This document shows positions 52,005 to 60,157 of a stretch of 64,000 nt of DNA, in pieces. The stretch is taken from the NCBI GenBank assembly GCA_000739515.1, contig DF820455.1, forward strand, positions 937,238 to 1,001,237. Reading direction: 5' to 3'. Within the stretch, counting starts at the first letter, position 1. Each line of letters starts with the position of its first letter. The notes beneath the pieces were generated by a model. It was not told the origin of the DNA and did not search any database. It was given only the letters and a program-made list of their open reading frames with translations. This DNA comes from Candidatus Moduliflexus flocculans. Lineage in GTDB: Bacteria; Moduliflexota; Moduliflexia; Moduliflexales; Moduliflexaceae. A program made the translations under genes and the position numbers.

Positions 52005-52877
52005 TTACGATTTCCAGAGATACAACCAGATCAAATTGGTCAATGACAGAATAAACGCGACGGTCCACATATATCGGAACATCCACATCGTTCGCAGTCG
52101 CGCAAAGGCGTTGTCCACAATAATTTCCAGGAAATAACAGATAATTGCCAACAGCGTGCCGATCCAGACATTCGTCGCCCAGAACATGACCACAAACGCC
52201 ATGACTAAGACCACTTCGTAACAATGCGTAATTTCGATAATGCCGAGATATTTGCCGGAATATTCGATGGTGACGCCTTTGACGATTTCCTGATGCGCGT
52301 GGTGCGACGTGGCGAAATCGAACGGCGATTTTTGCAGTTTGATGGTCATCGCGATAAAAAAGGACATAAAAATCAGCGGCAGCGAGAAGAGCAGCGGCTT
52401 GCCGGTCACGGTCAAATCTTTCACCATAAAACTGCTGTTACGCAGATAGATGCCAATCACCATCAGCACCAGGATCGGCTCGTAGGAGACTAATTGGATG
52501 ATCTCGCGCTGGCTGCCGATTCTGCTATACGGCGAATAGACGCTCATCCCGCCCAGGATCAACGAGAGCGTGGAAAACGCTAACACAAACAGCACCATCA
52601 GCAAATCTTGCCCTAAGACAATAAACAGCACCGCTAACATCATAAACGCCAAATGCAGATAGGCGTAGATGATCTGGCTGAAGTTCAAAATCACACTTTC
52701 TTTCTGAAAAAGCTTGATAATATCGTAAATCGGCTGGAGAATCGGCGGGCCGTAGCGTCCCTGGATTCTGGCGGTGATTTTGCGATCAAGCCCCATAATA
52801 AGCGCGCCGATCACCGGAACGATAAACAGCGTGATGCCAATTTTTCCAATTGCGTCAAGAACAGTTATGGTTTCCAT
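52005..52877 (-). CDS. echB: EchB/NuoH-like membrane subunit
   Basis: A 290-residue membrane protein with about eight helices. GLDRKITARIQGRYGPPIL (NuoH-like quinone-side loop) and SPFDFATSHHAHQEIVKG are complex I/Ech signatures. ATG 52877 (METITVLD) is chosen; the frame extends to 52928 but that part overlaps echA more deeply and is hydrophilic. With this start the overlap with echA is 13 bases. It anchors the hydrogenase module and forms part of the ion path. Confidence 0.92.
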   Translation of the reverse strand: METITVLDAIGKIGITLFIVPVIGALIMGLDRKITARIQGRYGPPILQPIYDIIKLFQKESVILNFSQIIYAYLHLAFMMLAVLFIVLGQDLLMVLFVLAFSTLSLILGGMSVYSPYSRIGSQREIIQLVSYEPILVLMVIGIYLRNSSFMVKDLTVTGKPLLFSLPLIFMSFFIAMTIKLQKSPFDFATSHHAHQEIVKGVTIEYSGKYLGIIEITHCYEVVLVMAFVVMFWATNVWIGTLLAIICYFLEIIVDNAFARLRTMWMFRYMWTVAFILSLTNLIWLYLWKS

Positions 52878-54766
52878 ATCATGCCAAACATTAAAAGAAT
52901 AAGTGCCACAGCCATCGGATTCGTCCATCGTTCCATGATGTCTTCTCCGAAGACCTGCTTGAAATAATACGACATCAATCGCGCTTTTTCCGGCTTATCC
53001 GCCACGCTCATAAAGGTATAGGTACACTCCTCATCCTCGACATTTTCTCCGCACAAATACGGCAAGCGAATCTGCGAGGGGCGAATCTGTTTGAAGGTAT
53101 AAAGGAGGGCAAGCACGACAATTCCCAGCATGATGAACAGCGGCCATTCCTTGAAGTCGCCGACCGTTTTGAGCATGCGCCAGGCGGTATATTCAAACGC
53201 AGTTTTAGGAAATACCTTAAAAATGATCGGAACGATATATCCATGATACACAGAAAATACCGAAAACCCCGCAATCACTACGCCTGTCACCAATATTCTC
53301 ATCGCAATATTCATGGACAGAGGAATATGTTCCCGTTCGAGCTTCTGATACGGCGCGGTAAAAATGCGCCCGATCCATTTTGTCCAGAAAAAAACAGTCA
53401 ACGCGCTACCGATCACCATTAAAATTAACACCACCGGCGAATCCACTGAGGCTTCAATGGCAATCCATTTGCTGATTAACATGCTGAACGGCGGGACAAA
53501 CATCGAAACCATGCCAATGCTGGCGATAATCGTGGTCACAGGCATTTTCACCATTAAGCCCATCATCTGCTCGATTTCCCGGCTGCCGATGGTCTGCTCG
53601 ATATGCCCCATGCAAAGGAACAGCAACGCTTTGGACAGCGCATGGAAACAAAGCACCATGATACCTGCCGCATACGCGACCGGCGTGCCAATGCCGGCGC
53701 AGGCGACAATCAAGCCGAGGTTCGCAATCGTGGAATACGCCAGCACTTTTTTGCCGTTGCTCTGTGCAACAGCCAGCCCGGATGTCATCGCAAACGTAAA
53801 GGCGCCAACTGTCGCAATCACCATTGCAAAACGGGTTCCAGCAAACGCGGGCGCCAAACGCAGCACAAGATACGACCCGGCTTTCACCATCGTGCTGGAA
53901 TGGAGCAAGGCCGACACCGGCGTCGGCGCGACCATTGCGCCGACCAGCCAGCTTTGAAAGGGCATTTGCGCCGATTTGGTCAGCGCCGCCAGAATCAGGA
54001 ACGCGATAGGAATCATCGCCTGCGACGACATGATGGAAGAAATAGACTCGCCTGCGCCTTCCGTTTTGGCCATCAATCCGGCAAATGACAGCGCTGTTCC
54101 GCCAAATAAGTTGATAAGCACGGCTCGCAGTGCGTTCTGTTGCGCAATCGGTGTGCCGTCATGGCCAATCAGCATAAACGAGCAAAGGGTTGTACACTCC
54201 CAGAACAGCCCGAACCACGCTAAATCATTGGCTAATACAAGGCCATTCATGAATCCCAAAAATCCGATCAAAAAGAAAAAAAAGCGGCCTGTGCTGGCGG
54301 CAGTCGGCGGGGCATGGTGTTCGTGTTGCTCCATGTAGCCAATGGCATACAACACAATCAACGAACCGATGACAGAAACGACCAAAACTAAAATCGTTGA
54401 GAGGGGATCAACGATAAATTGAGCGGTTTCATAATGCTCTGTGGCGGGAGACGCTTTTTCGTACAGCAACATGAGCATCTGTAAGCTGGTTAATATAATG
54501 ACTGGGGCATTTTTGAGGCGCAGTCCAATAGAGATAAAAATCCCTAATACAAGAAGTTCAAGCAAAAAAGGCATCGTCCCAGTCTGACCGGAAAAATGGT
54601 ATTCATACTGACCGGAAAGCGCAAGCCAAATTCCGGCGATGGGAATTGTCACTGCCGCAACCGCAATAATCGGTTTTCTGCCCGCCCACGTTTGCGCAAA
54701 CAATGCCGCCACCCCCAAAAGAAGCGGCCCCAACACCAGGATGAGTAGCAGAAACAGATGAGTCAT
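52865..54766 (-). CDS. echA: EchA/NuoL-like proton-pumping membrane subunit
   Basis: A 633-residue antiporter-like subunit with about fourteen to sixteen helices. Key segments are FWECTTLCSFMLIGHDGTPI, FLILAALTKSAQMPFQSWLV (the proton_antipo_M signature with lysine) and PTPVSALLHSSTMVKAGSYL. A lysine/histidine-bearing middle helix is present. ATG 54766 (MTHLFLL) follows AGGAG by 9 bases. First gene of the hydrogenase operon; it should translocate H+ or Na+. Confidence 0.93.
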   Translation of the reverse strand: MTHLFLLLILVLGPLLLGVAALFAQTWAGRKPIIAVAAVTIPIAGIWLALSGQYEYHFSGQTGTMPFLLELLVLGIFISIGLRLKNAPVIILTSLQMLMLLYEKASPATEHYETAQFIVDPLSTILVLVVSVIGSLIVLYAIGYMEQHEHHAPPTAASTGRFFFFLIGFLGFMNGLVLANDLAWFGLFWECTTLCSFMLIGHDGTPIAQQNALRAVLINLFGGTALSFAGLMAKTEGAGESISSIMSSQAMIPIAFLILAALTKSAQMPFQSWLVGAMVAPTPVSALLHSSTMVKAGSYLVLRLAPAFAGTRFAMVIATVGAFTFAMTSGLAVAQSNGKKVLAYSTIANLGLIVACAGIGTPVAYAAGIMVLCFHALSKALLFLCMGHIEQTIGSREIEQMMGLMVKMPVTTIIASIGMVSMFVPPFSMLISKWIAIEASVDSPVVLILMVIGSALTVFFWTKWIGRIFTAPYQKLEREHIPLSMNIAMRILVTGVVIAGFSVFSVYHGYIVPIIFKVFPKTAFEYTAWRMLKTVGDFKEWPLFIMLGIVVLALLYTFKQIRPSQIRLPYLCGENVEDEECTYTFMSVADKPEKARLMSYYFKQVFGEDIMERWTNPMAVALILLMFGMIWKP

Positions 54767-54961
54767 TTCTCGATACTCCTGTAATGTAATTATCAACGAC
54801 GAGGACACATCCCTGATCCTCAGGCTTACACATAATTTTTTTACTTCCTATATTCCCTTCTTCTACATGTCAACTAATTTTTCAGAAATTCCTCTTTTGA
54901 ATGAAAAACGTTCCTATGGCATATAGGCGACGGTATGCAATATTCCCCTTTCAAGCATAAA
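54767..54961. other. Leader and promoter region of the ech operon
   Basis: On the minus strand TTGACA (54873-54868) and TATAGG (54852-54847) could be a promoter, but the 15-base spacer is short. The leader holds CCTGA-GGA-TCAGG. Nothing else is recognised. Confidence 0.35.
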
Positions 54962-55129
54962 TAATTAACTCATGTTACGCAGCCGATTCGAGACGAATGA
55001 CCGCACACTCCCCTCCGGGGAGGGGTTGGGGGTGGGTTCTTGACACGAGCAATCACTCACGGATGACCCCACCCCTTGCCCCTCCCAGGAGGGGAATTGT
55101 CGGCGGCGCTGCGTAACATCAGTAATTAA
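54962..55129. mobile_element. 154-bp MITE-like element, copy 3
   Basis: The element spans 54969-55122 in the same orientation as copy 1, with one visible base change (GGATGACC for GGACGACC). TAATTAA flanks both sides (54962-54968, 55123-55129), a perfect 7-bp TSD. It lies upstream of the ech operon and beside a fragment of another copy. Confidence 0.92.
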
Positions 55130-55176
55130 TTGATGTTACGCAGCATCGCCGACAATTCCCTCCTAAGAGGGCAGGG
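55130..55176. repeat. Truncated MITE end
   Basis: TTGATGTTACGCAGC followed by ATCGCCGACAATTCCCTCCT matches the end of the 154-bp element in reverse orientation, then decays. Copy 3 has inserted right next to it. Confidence 0.75.
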
Positions 55177-55189
55177 CTATTACGTTCTC

Positions 55190-55265
55190 GTTCCACGCTC
55201 CGCGTGGAATGCGCCGTTTCGCCGCAGAGCGGCGTGCTTAAGGCATTCCACGCGGAGCGTGGAAC
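55190..55265. repeat. Inverted repeat with self-palindromic arms
   Basis: Perfect 21-base arms starting GTTCCACGCTCCGCGTGGAA (55190-55210 and 55245-55265). Each arm is itself nearly palindromic. The interior has CGCCG/CGGCG. It lies 68 bases past the stop of the TrpE-TrpG fusion. Confidence 0.88.
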
Positions 55266-55333
55266 AAGGGTGAATTTTCCATCTCGTCAAGGATATTCGC
55301 GCATAGTCCGCCGATTCATCGGCGGGCAACTCG

Positions 55334-57241
55334 TCACGCCAACAATTCCAACAATGCGCCTCTCAGAATCTCCAGGCCGTTGCGCGTCAGCACCGATTCC
55401 GGATGGAATTGGAAACTGCGAAAATTTGGCGCAGCAAGCGCATAGACTTCGCCGAGTTCGCTGACCGAGGCGCAAACACCGGATGGCAGCGGATTATCCG
55501 CTACTGCGACAAAGGTGTTGTAAAATCCGACGATCTCCTTTTCATCGAACAACAAAATCTCTTTCTGTACGCCTTGCAGCGGCGTATCGAGCCGCTCTAA
55601 CCGCAGGCCGAGACTCCGGCTGATGACCTGATGGCCGAAACAGATACCCATAAATTTTTTATCAGAGACGTGCAGATTTTCTGCCAGCCTGTTTAAGCGG
55701 AAAATGCGCTCGTCCGCTTCGTTTTCGGGATTGCCGGGTCCAGGCCCTAAGATGATGATTTCTTCCGCGAGTTCCTCAGGTTTAAGGCTGATGGCTGCGA
55801 TTTTTTCAATGCGCACAGTCAGGCCGAGATGCTCAAGAATGTGCGCGAACATATAGACAAAATCATCTTCATTATCAATGATTAAGGCCGATTTGCCGAC
55901 AAGTCTGGCATCTTCGAAGGAATGCGCCTGTTTGCGCAGCCAGAACTGCGAGAGGTTGTCGTTTCGCGCCATCAATGTTCGCCGCTGAAGGGGCGTAATG
56001 GTTTTCTCCAATATTGGCGGCGTGGCAGTGGTTTCGCGCATCGCTTTGATCGCGCCGAGTGCTTTGGTCGTCGCTTCGATACGCTCGTTTTTCGGGATCG
56101 AATCCCGCACGATGCTGCCGCCGGATTGTATCGTAAAGTGCCCGTCTGCGCCGATTTCCAGCGTGCGGATCGTAATCGCGCTATCCAAAAATGGCGCACG
56201 TTCCTCATCTTCGCCGAGAATCAGCATGGCGCTGGAATAATAGCGTCGCGAGTCGCGCTCGTATTTGCAGATCACGCGACAGGCGTTTTCCAATGGGCTG
56301 CCGATCATGGTCGGCGCAAACATCGTGGCGCGGAACGCATCGAGCGGGCGCATCTCGGTTTCCCCTTTCAGCAGATATTCCGTATGCAGCAGGGTACGCA
56401 TTTCCTTGAGAAACGGCCCTTCGACTTCGCCGCCGCGCTTGCAGATTTTCGCCATCATTTTTAATTCTTCATCCACGACTTGAAACAGTTCGTGAATTTC
56501 TTTCGGGTCTTGCAGAAATGCCGTGAGCGCCGCATGGAAATCGGCCTGCGCTTTCGGCAGCGTGCCGCTAATCGGGTTCAAATACGCTTCGCCTTTGAAC
56601 ACGCTTAAATGTCGTTCCGGGGATGCGCCGACAAAATAGGTTGTACCGTCGAAAAAGCAGAAATTCATATATGACCCGAATTCGTTCCGCATGAACCGGG
56701 CAAGAATCGTCAACGCCGCCGGTACCCCTGCCGGACTCAGCGTGCCGGATGTTTTGCGGGAAAGCAGGAAATTCGAGCCTTCCCCCTGTTTAATCTCTTT
56801 TTCAATGACTTGCGCCACAACGTCTTCATATTCAGCATCAGAAAGATTATAATGCAGATTGCCGACTAGCGCGAGTTCTGGCGTTTCGACGATCTGGTCG
56901 AGAAATTCCGCTGTTGACATCTCGCGCAGCGTCTCTGGAATCAGCGCAATAATCGGCTCGCTGCCGTCAATCGCCTTAAAGCCGCGCTCTTTAATCTGGC
57001 AATAGGGAATCATACTGATCGAGTGAATCGGCAGCGTTCCAGCATGTGTTGGTAACTCGTCTAATAAATGGAGGTGAAAAATACGGCCTTGCGCGATGGT
57101 CACGCGGTTTTGCTTCTGAAAAATACAACATGGTGTCTGAGGTGAAAACATAGAGAAAAATACCGCAACCGGCGCAACAGACGCACAGGACGCCATCGTC
57201 AAATTGGCGCTCGCTTGCGTCTGTCGCGTCGTTTGCGACAT
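55334..57241 (-). CDS. PhzE-like TrpE-TrpG fusion (anthranilate/ADIC synthase)
   Basis: A 635-residue fusion. The chorismate-binding part (about 75-410) has IPYCQIKERGF, DEELKMMAKIC, HTEYLLKGE and FAPTMIGSPLENACRVI, a pattern closer to PhzE-type enzymes than to ordinary TrpE. The glutamine amidotransferase part (about 440-635) has LGPGPGNPEN, catalytic cysteine in GICFGHQ and FHPES. Ammonia from glutamine is used to aminate chorismate. The trpA and trpB genes on the same strand favour a tryptophan role, but no trpC, trpD or trpF is in the window. The first 45 residues are weakly supported, so the start is uncertain. Confidence 0.85.
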   Translation of the reverse strand: MSQTTRQTQASANLTMASCASVAPVAVFFSMFSPQTPCCIFQKQNRVTIAQGRIFHLHLLDELPTHAGTLPIHSISMIPYCQIKERGFKAIDGSEPIIALIPETLREMSTAEFLDQIVETPELALVGNLHYNLSDAEYEDVVAQVIEKEIKQGEGSNFLLSRKTSGTLSPAGVPAALTILARFMRNEFGSYMNFCFFDGTTYFVGASPERHLSVFKGEAYLNPISGTLPKAQADFHAALTAFLQDPKEIHELFQVVDEELKMMAKICKRGGEVEGPFLKEMRTLLHTEYLLKGETEMRPLDAFRATMFAPTMIGSPLENACRVICKYERDSRRYYSSAMLILGEDEERAPFLDSAITIRTLEIGADGHFTIQSGGSIVRDSIPKNERIEATTKALGAIKAMRETTATPPILEKTITPLQRRTLMARNDNLSQFWLRKQAHSFEDARLVGKSALIIDNEDDFVYMFAHILEHLGLTVRIEKIAAISLKPEELAEEIIILGPGPGNPENEADERIFRLNRLAENLHVSDKKFMGICFGHQVISRSLGLRLERLDTPLQGVQKEILLFDEKEIVGFYNTFVAVADNPLPSGVCASVSELGEVYALAAPNFRSFQFHPESVLTRNGLEILRGALLELLA

Positions 57242-57310
57242 TTGTGGTAAAATGATTATTCGTATTGCGTAATAAAATGCTTGTGATGTTCAAGAAAATC
57301 ACAGAAGAGT

Positions 57311-57360
57311 GTCCCGCCTGCGCGGGGATGATGGCGTTTACCATTCCCGCGAGGCGGGAC
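57311..57360. repeat. GC-rich inverted repeat upstream of the TrpE-TrpG fusion
   Basis: GTCCCGCCTGCGCGGG (57311-57326) pairs with CCCGCGAGGCGGGAC (57346-57360), one bulged base. No gene in this gap of about 230 bases. Confidence 0.75.
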
Positions 57361-57472
57361 GCCATAAACCAGAGGAGGTCTTTCGTTGAAAGGAAGAATC
57401 GTAATTGTGACGTTTATAATGATTCATATTTGTTTATCACTTTTCGATAAATTAGTTAAATTTCTATAACGC

Positions 57473-58162
57473 TTATAGGGCAAGCTTCTCTGAAAAATAT
57501 GACGCAGCTCTATGCAGACTGGGAAATATGTGTTTGACCGTTGCCAACACCCATTGTGAAGGCGGTTTGAGGTCTGGAATCATCATCGGATGCATCTTTG
57601 CATTCACTGCGGCCTGTATTCCGGCTTCCGAATCTTCAAGCACAAAACAGTGATATGGAATAGTTTGTAAGCGATTTGCCGCCAGAAGGAAAATATCTGG
57701 AGCAGGTTTTCCATGTTGTACCTCATCACCACAGATGATCGCGTCAAACCGATCATGCACATTGGCTTTACGGAGCAATGTTTCAGCCCGAATTCGTTCT
57801 GTTGACGTGGCAACAGCTTTCAATACAGAGCCATGATCCAAAACATCAAGAAGCTCAAACAGGCCGTCTTTAACAGGAACTCCGCGTTGTTCAATGATGT
57901 CTGCCGCATATTGAATGCGTAACGCCCTGACTTGTTGAAAATCGAATTCCGGCTCAAGCGCCTGTTCGAACAAGCGTTTCGTATCATCCGCATTTCGTCC
58001 AACACTTTGAATAATGAGCGATTCCGGGATATCATGGCCACATGTCTGTCCTGCTTGCTTCCATGCGTCAACGGCGACTTGTTCCGTATCGAACATTAGT
58101 CCATCCATATCAAAAATAACTGCGAATCTATCAGATGTTTGTTTCATCGTTGTTAAAAGCAT
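57473..58162 (-). CDS. HAD-superfamily phosphatase/phosphomutase
   Basis: A 229-residue HAD protein of the beta-phosphoglucomutase/gph type. Motif I is FDMDGLMFDTEQ with both catalytic aspartates, motif II threonine is in AVATSTER, motif III lysine in HGKPAPDIFL, motif IV VLEDSEAGIQAA. The helical cap fills residues about 20-90. ATG 58162 or 58147 (MKQTSD) are both possible; neither has a good ribosome site. Substrate unknown. Confidence 0.88.
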   Translation of the reverse strand: MLLTTMKQTSDRFAVIFDMDGLMFDTEQVAVDAWKQAGQTCGHDIPESLIIQSVGRNADDTKRLFEQALEPEFDFQQVRALRIQYAADIIEQRGVPVKDGLFELLDVLDHGSVLKAVATSTERIRAETLLRKANVHDRFDAIICGDEVQHGKPAPDIFLLAANRLQTIPYHCFVLEDSEAGIQAAVNAKMHPMMIPDLKPPSQWVLATVKHIFPSLHRAASYFSEKLAL

Positions 58163-58168
58163 TATCAG

Positions 58169-58194
58169 AGAGACGCCCCGCCAGGGCGTCCCTA
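58169..58194. repeat. Palindrome, family D copy 2 (diverged)
   Basis: AGAGACGCCC-cgcca-GGGCGTCCCT matches the core of the palindrome at 31061 with a few changes. It lies between the CysM-like gene and the HAD gene. Confidence 0.7.
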
Positions 58195-58223
58195 CGCGCT
58201 CTTTTAGGTTAAAAATCGCCGCC

Positions 58224-59132
58224 TCACGGCGGACACTTGGCGCAGATTGACCGGAACAGCGTGGTGCTCAGGTAACGATCTCCGCGATCCGGCAGGATGA
58301 CGACAATCGTGCCGGCGTCGAGATAATGGGCGATATGCATCGCGCCCGCCACCGCCGCGCCACTCGACATCCCTGCGAAGACGCCTTCTTCTTTGGCGAG
58401 CCGCCGTGTCACTTCGAATGCCTCGCCATCTTCCATAATAATTTTTTCGTCTAATTGATGCTGATCGTAAATTTTGGGCACGAGAGATTCGGTCATGTTT
58501 TTTAAGCCCTGAATCGAATGACCGATGCACGGCTCGATGCCGACGACTTTCACTGATGGCTTCTTTTCGTGGAAAAACTTCGCTAATCCCATCAGTGTGC
58601 CACCCGTCCCCATGCCCGCCACGACGACATCTACGTCGCCTCCAGTCTGCGCGAGGATTTCCGGGGCGGTGGTGTCGTAATGCGCGAGTACATTGTAGTC
58701 GTTCGAGTATTGATCCGGCAGATAGTACTGGTCAGGATGTTCCTCGAATAATTGATGCGCTCGCCGAATTGCGCCGTCTGTTCCTTCCCGCGCTGGCGTC
58801 AATTCAATTTCCGCGTTGTATGCCAGCAAAATATGCTGCCGCTCCATGCTCGCGCATTCCGGCATGAACAATTTCACGCGATACCCCTTTGCCGTGCCGA
58901 TCATGGCGAGCGCGATGCCGGTGTTGCCGGAGGTTGCTTCTAACAGCACTCTGTCATGCGTCAATTGCCCCGTTTCTTCGGCATGTTTGATCATATAATA
59001 GGCCGGACGATCTTTGACCGACCCACCGGGATTGCTCCCTTCTAATTTTCCAAGAATCCGCACCTTCGGATTCGGCGATAATTTCCGTAATTCGACGAGC
59101 GGCGTATTGCCAATCGCACTGAAGACTCCCAT
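58224..59132 (-). CDS. cysM: Cysteine synthase family protein (CysM-like)
   Basis: A 302-residue fold-type II PLP enzyme. IGNTPLVELRKL, PLP lysine in GGSVKDRPAYY, EATSGNTGIALAM, GMGTGGTLMG and GMSSGAAVAG are present. PEILAQTGGDVDVVVAG and VVILPDRGDRYLST fit the CysM group more than CysK. ATG 59132 (MGVFSAIG) is chosen; ten upstream residues would begin at a TTG inside palindromic DNA. Second sulfhydrylase of the window besides the gene at 34607. Confidence 0.86.
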   Translation of the reverse strand: MGVFSAIGNTPLVELRKLSPNPKVRILGKLEGSNPGGSVKDRPAYYMIKHAEETGQLTHDRVLLEATSGNTGIALAMIGTAKGYRVKLFMPECASMERQHILLAYNAEIELTPAREGTDGAIRRAHQLFEEHPDQYYLPDQYSNDYNVLAHYDTTAPEILAQTGGDVDVVVAGMGTGGTLMGLAKFFHEKKPSVKVVGIEPCIGHSIQGLKNMTESLVPKIYDQHQLDEKIIMEDGEAFEVTRRLAKEEGVFAGMSSGAAVAGAMHIAHYLDAGTIVVILPDRGDRYLSTTLFRSICAKCPP

Positions 59133-59145
59133 AATATTGGCAGAA

Positions 59146-59219
59146 CACGGATGTCGCAACAAAAGCTGTCAGACACTCTCGAAGTGTCTGATAGCTAAAT
59201 CCACGTCATCCGTGTTCCA
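59146..59219. repeat. Nested palindromes: family A copy 3 inside an outer repeat
   Basis: AGCTGTCAGACACT and AGTGTCTGATAGCT (59164-59196) form the inner stem. GAACACGGATG upstream and CATCCGTGTTC downstream form an outer stem. The whole lies between trpA and the CysM-like gene. Confidence 0.82.
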
Positions 59220-59229
59220 TAAAACGGCG

Positions 59230-59994
59230 TCACCTCACGCCGCGCAAAAATGCGCCGACTGCCGCGCTTCCCTGCTCTTCATGCAGTTTCAGGACTTTCG
59301 TGCCGAGCACGGCGATGTCCACTTTGCCTTTCAGAAAGTCCACATCCGCCTTGTCCTGAATGCCGAAACCGAGCGCAAGCGGCAGGTTTGTTGCGCGTTT
59401 GTAGGCGTCCACCAATGTTGATATTTCTTCGGTAAAGTTCGTCTTGATGCCGGTCACGCCGCGCCGCCCCACGCAATAGACGAAGCCTTGCGTCGCATTG
59501 GCAAGCGTTTCGAGGCGCTCGCGGGTATTGGTTGGCGTAAAAATAAAAATTGGGTCAACGACATAGCGACGACATGCTTCAAGGTACTCTACGCCTTCTT
59601 CCGGCGGCAAATCAGGAATAATCAGCCCCTGAACGCCTGCGCGTTTGGCGTCGGCGACAAAGCGGTCTGTCCCGCGCATAAACATGATGTTGCAGTAGGT
59701 CATAAATAAAAATTTGATTTGCGGGTACGCTGCGCAGATGTCCTGCGCGAACTCGAAACACGCAGCGACCGTCGTGCCGCGCTTTAACGAGCCGTCGTTC
59801 GCCTGCATAATCACCGGACCGTCGGAGGTCGGTTCGGAAAACGGAATCTGCAACTCCGTCAACTCGACGCCTGCGTCGGCCATCTGCGCGATGATCTCGC
59901 GATTCGCCTCGAACGACGGATAGCCGAGGACGAGGTGCGTCATCAATAAAATCTCTTTTTTCGCCCGCTGCTCGCGGATATATTGCTCAAGCAT
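59230..59994 (-). CDS. trpA: Tryptophan synthase alpha chain
   Basis: A 254-residue TIM barrel. The catalytic glutamate is in VELTELQIPFSEPTSDGPVI (family PFSDPxADGPxI) and the catalytic aspartate is in GLIIPDLPPEE; YCVGRRGVTG and ALGFGIQDKAD bind the phosphate. It cleaves indole-3-glycerol phosphate to indole for TrpB, encoded upstream. The pattern is that of the shorter, archaeal-like TrpA group, with SEPTSDG instead of SDPxADG. Confidence 0.93.
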   Translation of the reverse strand: MLEQYIREQRAKKEILLMTHLVLGYPSFEANREIIAQMADAGVELTELQIPFSEPTSDGPVIMQANDGSLKRGTTVAACFEFAQDICAAYPQIKFLFMTYCNIMFMRGTDRFVADAKRAGVQGLIIPDLPPEEGVEYLEACRRYVVDPIFIFTPTNTRERLETLANATQGFVYCVGRRGVTGIKTNFTEEISTLVDAYKRATNLPLALGFGIQDKADVDFLKGKVDIAVLGTKVLKLHEEQGSAAVGAFLRGVR

Positions 59995-60002
59995 AGTTTA
60001 AC

Positions 60003-60157
60003 AGAACACTGATTGGGCTGATTAGGCTGATTTTCGCTGATTTTAATTAGAGATGCAAGCGTTAAAATATATGACGCAGACCTCACAGGTTTTAAAAACC
60101 TGTGAGGTCTTATGAAAAATTATTGAAAATCAGCCCAATCAGTCTAATCAGTGTTCT
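60003..60157. repeat. Long inverted repeat enclosing palindrome family B copy 3
   Basis: Outer arms of 33 bases (60003-60035 and 60125-60157) are built of repeated CTGATT words, e.g. AACACTGATTGGGCTGATTA, with four mismatches. The inner palindrome AGACCTCACAGGTTTT-a-AAAACCTGTGAGGTCT spans 60078-60110. The right arm ends within the TAG stop of trpB. Confidence 0.85.
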
